Source: JBBPYC01 sp038200275 (GTDB taxonomy: Bacteria; Pseudomonadota; Gammaproteobacteria; Burkholderiales; Burkholderiaceae_C). From it: DNA of 34,214 nt. Location: positions 1-34,214 of the forward strand of contig JBBPYC010000057.1 in NCBI GenBank assembly GCA_038200275.1, written 5' to 3'. A program made the translations under genes and the position numbers. Numbering within the stretch: position 1 is the stretch's first letter; each line of letters starts with the position of its first letter. The notes beneath the pieces are model-generated. The model worked only from the letters and a program-made list of their open reading frames with translations. It had not been told where the DNA came from and did no database searches. Shown piece after piece: positions 31,954 to 34,214 of the stretch.

Positions 31954-33521
31954 GGGTTCACCCGCATTTTTCGAAGTTCGTCGATAGCCACATCGGATCC
32001 TTCCATCACGGCTTGGCGATGGTCGAGGCCACGCTGTCAGATGAGGCCTCAGAACTCCATGCTAATCCTCTACGTCTCCAGCAATATGCCGACAAGCCTG
32101 ACCGGCAGCTCCGGCTACTCCTCGAGTTGAACTCCATCGCACACGAACGAATCCATTACTTGGATACGTTTGGCACGATCGCGGGTATCTCGTTGCTCAC
32201 CGCACGTATCCAGCTCCTACGGGAGTTTCTGGAAGTCAGCGGGCGGCTAGCTGCCAAACAGACGCCTTGGCAATTGCCTCTATCCAAGTGGCTGCAGCGA
32301 ACCGACGTTCCGCCGGCTGTAAAGTCGGTGGCGGGACTAGCCCGCACCCACAGTAACGCGTCACAGTTATTCGTGGCCGCAGTTGAACCGTTCATGGTCG
32401 AAGGCCGCACGGACGAGGCGTGGATCGACTTGCCGTTCCAGCCGAGAGGTCGGACGGTCACTATTAATCCATCAATTCCCGCCTTTCCTCTGTCGATCGA
32501 AGTAGTCGAACCGACCGGCGTGCACCCCGGGCGACCAGTGACCGTTTTCCATCCACTGGGCTACGAAGCCATTCTGGAGGGCCGTGCCCATGCGATGGCA
32601 CGTAGCTATATCGAGTCGGTGTTCATCGATGCCCCACGCGACCTACTTGCCAACTATGGACCAGCAAGAAGGAGGATGCCAAGTAGCACCTTGCCTGACC
32701 AGCTGCCGGTGAGCCTAGCGAAGCAGTTCCAGATCTACAACATCACCGATTTCATGGTCAGCAAGTTCTTGCGACGACGAGGCATAAGTGAGTTTTCGCG
32801 TGACTTAGTGCTCCAACTATCAGACCGCGCACTGAGCCAATCGATGCTCCACATTCGTCGGCTCAACGCTAATCAAAATGAAGTCTCGTTTACAAGCCCC
32901 GGAGCGGTGTTCGTGTCGCTGATGAGCGAACTACCCTCCACAACTTCGCCAACGGTCGACTATCCCGAGCAGGTCACCGACATGTACCACGCCACTCTCT
33001 CCAATTTAGAGAAGGGGGAGGACTGGAACATGGTCACTGGCATACAGCCCTATATGTCGCTGAGGATATGGGAAAGCTTTATGGCTCAGCACATCACGGT
33101 ACCGCTCCTACGCCGCCGGCTCGAAACCCACCATGCCGTCTACACGAGCGGGTCGGTTTTGATGGACTTGATCACATCGCTGGCGCTTCCACGCGTTGAG
33201 ATCATCAACGGAAGGCTGTTCTTCCATCACATGCCGCCTGCAGTCCAGTCAGCCTGGGCATCCCAGATGTTCCTCGGCGAGATCGCAGACCAACTGTTCG
33301 CAGACGCGACGACGATCCGCTGCCCGCGCGCGCACCGTCTCCTGCCTGGTCTGGATACGGTGGACTTTGCTAACGGCCAGTGCGCGGCTTCCATCCGCCG
33401 TGGGTGCGGCAGTTGCACCGGAGGCGTCCCGTCGCACGAGGTGGCGTGCATGTTCAACGTAGCCCTACGTTCGTACGGCCTCGCATTGAGACAGCCGCCG
33501 CTGGCTACCGTGCCCAAGTGA
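31950..33521 (+). CDS. HExxH-motif putative metalloprotease with C-terminal cysteine cluster, cargo unit
   Basis: This 523-residue protein starts at a GTG (31950) that overlaps the previous stop by four bases; a TTG six bases earlier is also possible. Residues 65-69 read HERIH inside a hydrophobic helix (LLELNSIAHERIHYLDTFGT), the zinc-binding HExxH signature of gluzincin-type proteases. A second helix, YEAILEGRAHAMARSYIE (205-222), offers E210 as a third metal ligand. The C-terminus has five cysteines in 43 residues (C458, C478, C486, C489, C500, including CGSC), which could hold a metal or form disulfides. No signal peptide or membrane helix is evident, so it is probably cytosolic. The family is not recognised and activity is inferred from motif only. 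Confidence 0.7.
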   Translation: MRVHPHFSKFVDSHIGSFHHGLAMVEATLSDEASELHANPLRLQQYADKPDRQLRLLLELNSIAHERIHYLDTFGTIAGISLLTARIQLLREFLEVSGRLAAKQTPWQLPLSKWLQRTDVPPAVKSVAGLARTHSNASQLFVAAVEPFMVEGRTDEAWIDLPFQPRGRTVTINPSIPAFPLSIEVVEPTGVHPGRPVTVFHPLGYEAILEGRAHAMARSYIESVFIDAPRDLLANYGPARRRMPSSTLPDQLPVSLAKQFQIYNITDFMVSKFLRRRGISEFSRDLVLQLSDRALSQSMLHIRRLNANQNEVSFTSPGAVFVSLMSELPSTTSPTVDYPEQVTDMYHATLSNLEKGEDWNMVTGIQPYMSLRIWESFMAQHITVPLLRRRLETHHAVYTSGSVLMDLITSLALPRVEIINGRLFFHHMPPAVQSAWASQMFLGEIADQLFADATTIRCPRAHRLLPGLDTVDFANGQCAASIRRGCGSCTGGVPSHEVACMFNVALRSYGLALRQPPLATVPK

Positions 33522-34001
33522 GTCCAACCGCGCACTTGAGCATGCTGCGCGAATGCCATCAGCACAGGGAGCGCGAGAAGTACCCCAACAAAAATGGGCG
33601 ACCGCTTTTGGCTGCTGAGAATACGCTGGCCCGCTTCTGCCCTGGGTCCACAACAGTCGGCTACTCACCTTGAGCGAATGATCGCATCCAGTCTGAACCG
33701 GTCGCACTCCCTCCCGACTTGATTGGTAGACGCTCTCGCCGTCAGCGACCTTCGCCAGCTCATTGCTTCCGTGATTGGATTTCTGCAGCCTCCCACTCGC
33801 ACAGCGGTGCAAACCACGCACTCGGGCGCCGAGGCGTTTGTACATTGCAGCGTTCGCTCAGGTCCCGACACCGTCTGGCTCCCTGATGTCGTTGCCGCCC
33901 ACCGGTCCATCGGGGTTCCCTCCCGATACTGGTCCAATTCAGCAAGATTGCTTCGGCTGTGCCCCCAGCGCGACCACCAAGGTCGAGCTACCCTCGGCGC
34001 C
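33522..34001. other. Intergenic stretch with no assignable gene
   Basis: I see no supported gene, tRNA or att copy here. Minus-strand frames of up to 170 codons lack a start context and conserved features. The right boundary of the integrated element may fall in this stretch or beyond the window. Confidence 0.4.
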
Positions 34002-34214
34002 ATGCGATCCCCACGCGCGCTGATCTTGTCCCTGACTGCCACGAGCCTGGTCGTCGCTGGCTGCGGCACGGCACCGTCATCGGCGCCAGCGCCGCCTCGT
34101 CCGGAAGACGTCCGCGCACGCATTGCCGAGTTGCTGCCGCGCAGCGTCGCCGATCGTCCTGGCTGGGCGATCGACATCTACGCGGCATTCGACGCCTTGC
34201 GCATCGAGCCAAGC
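34002..34214 (+). CDS. DUF1615-type lipoprotein, 5' part (cut by window end)
   Basis: The ATG at 34002 begins MRSPRALILSLTATSLVVAG followed by C, a lipoprotein signal peptide with lipobox VAGC (lipidated C21). A proline/alanine linker and PEDVRARIAELLPRSVADRP with GWAIDIYAAFDALRIEPS follow, which matches the N-terminus of DUF1615 lipoproteins of betaproteobacteria. It runs open to the window end (71 codons). This kind of gene is usually chromosomal, which hints that the integrated element ends before it, although the tRNA copy was not found. Confidence 0.7.
   Translation, partial: MRSPRALILSLTATSLVVAGCGTAPSSAPAPPRPEDVRARIAELLPRSVADRPGWAIDIYAAFDALRIEPS

Larger units (their letters stand above)
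23318..33521 (+). mobile_element. Integrated element with integrase, AlpA-primase replication module and cargo (right end unresolved)
   Basis: The left boundary is the tRNA 3' half at 23318-23362. Inside are a tyrosine integrase and an unknown gene, then a tightly packed AlpA/primase/DUF927/zinc-ribbon/SSB/DUF5681 operon and a three-gene cargo unit. There is no terminase, capsid, tail, relaxase or type IV secretion gene. I found no second copy of the tRNA 3' half in the window, so the right end is either past 34214 or decayed. The given end is only the last cargo stop codon. Confidence 0.65.

Noticed and set aside
33724..33735. ATTGGTAGACGC, identical to the D-arm region of tRNA-Leu (22732-22743)
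   Set aside because: No acceptor, anticodon or T arm around it; a 12-base match alone does not make a tRNA or an att site.
1..34214. CRISPR array
   Set aside because: No regularly spaced direct repeats with unique spacers were seen; repeats present are tandem or inverted short motifs.

Overview
The window reads as a chromosomal segment of a betaproteobacterium, most likely Burkholderiales. The reasons are high GC, the block valS - galU - gmk - rpoZ - spoT, beta-type versions of QueF, YaaA, CysM and prolyl 4-hydroxylase, a DUF2783/FAD-monooxygenase pair and a PEP-CTERM protein. No 16S gene is present, so the family is not resolved.

Layout. 1-960: a minus-strand PEP-CTERM (exosortase-sorted) secreted protein with a sigma-54-like promoter. 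996-3683: a degraded ISAs1-family element with a degraded IS5-like element nested in it. 3685-4183: the remnant of a periplasmic amino-acid-type binding protein gene, broken by an 8-bp repeat expansion and further damage. 4258-12087: housekeeping and metabolic genes (M23 peptidase, dienoyl-CoA isomerase-like crotonase, the queF/hydrolase pair, a prolyl 4-hydroxylase, yaaA, and an FAD monooxygenase translationally coupled to a DUF2783 protein). 12389-22663: core genes valS, galU, gmk, rpoZ and the bifunctional (p)ppGpp synthetase/hydrolase, then a glycosyltransferase-like gene, a TusA-like protein, a zinc-ribbon NUDIX hydrolase and cysM on the minus strand, ending at tRNA-Leu(CAA).

From 23318 rightward is an integrated element. 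Its left end is the 3' half of a minus-strand tRNA whose anticodon loop reads ACG (Arg), with the tRNA terminator kept on the chromosomal side. A tyrosine integrase follows, then an unknown gene, a 150-bp cluster of dyad symmetries, and a tightly overlapping operon: AlpA-like regulator, zinc-finger/TOPRIM primase, DUF927-type helicase/ATPase, zinc-ribbon protein, SSB, DUF5681-like protein and a small coiled-coil protein. No capsid, tail, terminase or conjugation gene is visible, so it looks like a phage-satellite-like or mobilizable element that carries its own replication module.

At the right side, 31062-33521 holds a compact three-gene unit with less GC-biased codon use. It encodes a small protein, a protein with a C-terminal winged-helix-like region, and a 523-residue protein with an HExxH metalloprotease motif and a C-terminal cysteine cluster. 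I do not recognise this set. Its position next to a replication module suggests cargo, possibly defence or stress, and it is the best candidate here for an undescribed system. The window ends in the 5' part of a DUF1615-type lipoprotein gene. The right att site was not found and probably lies beyond the window.
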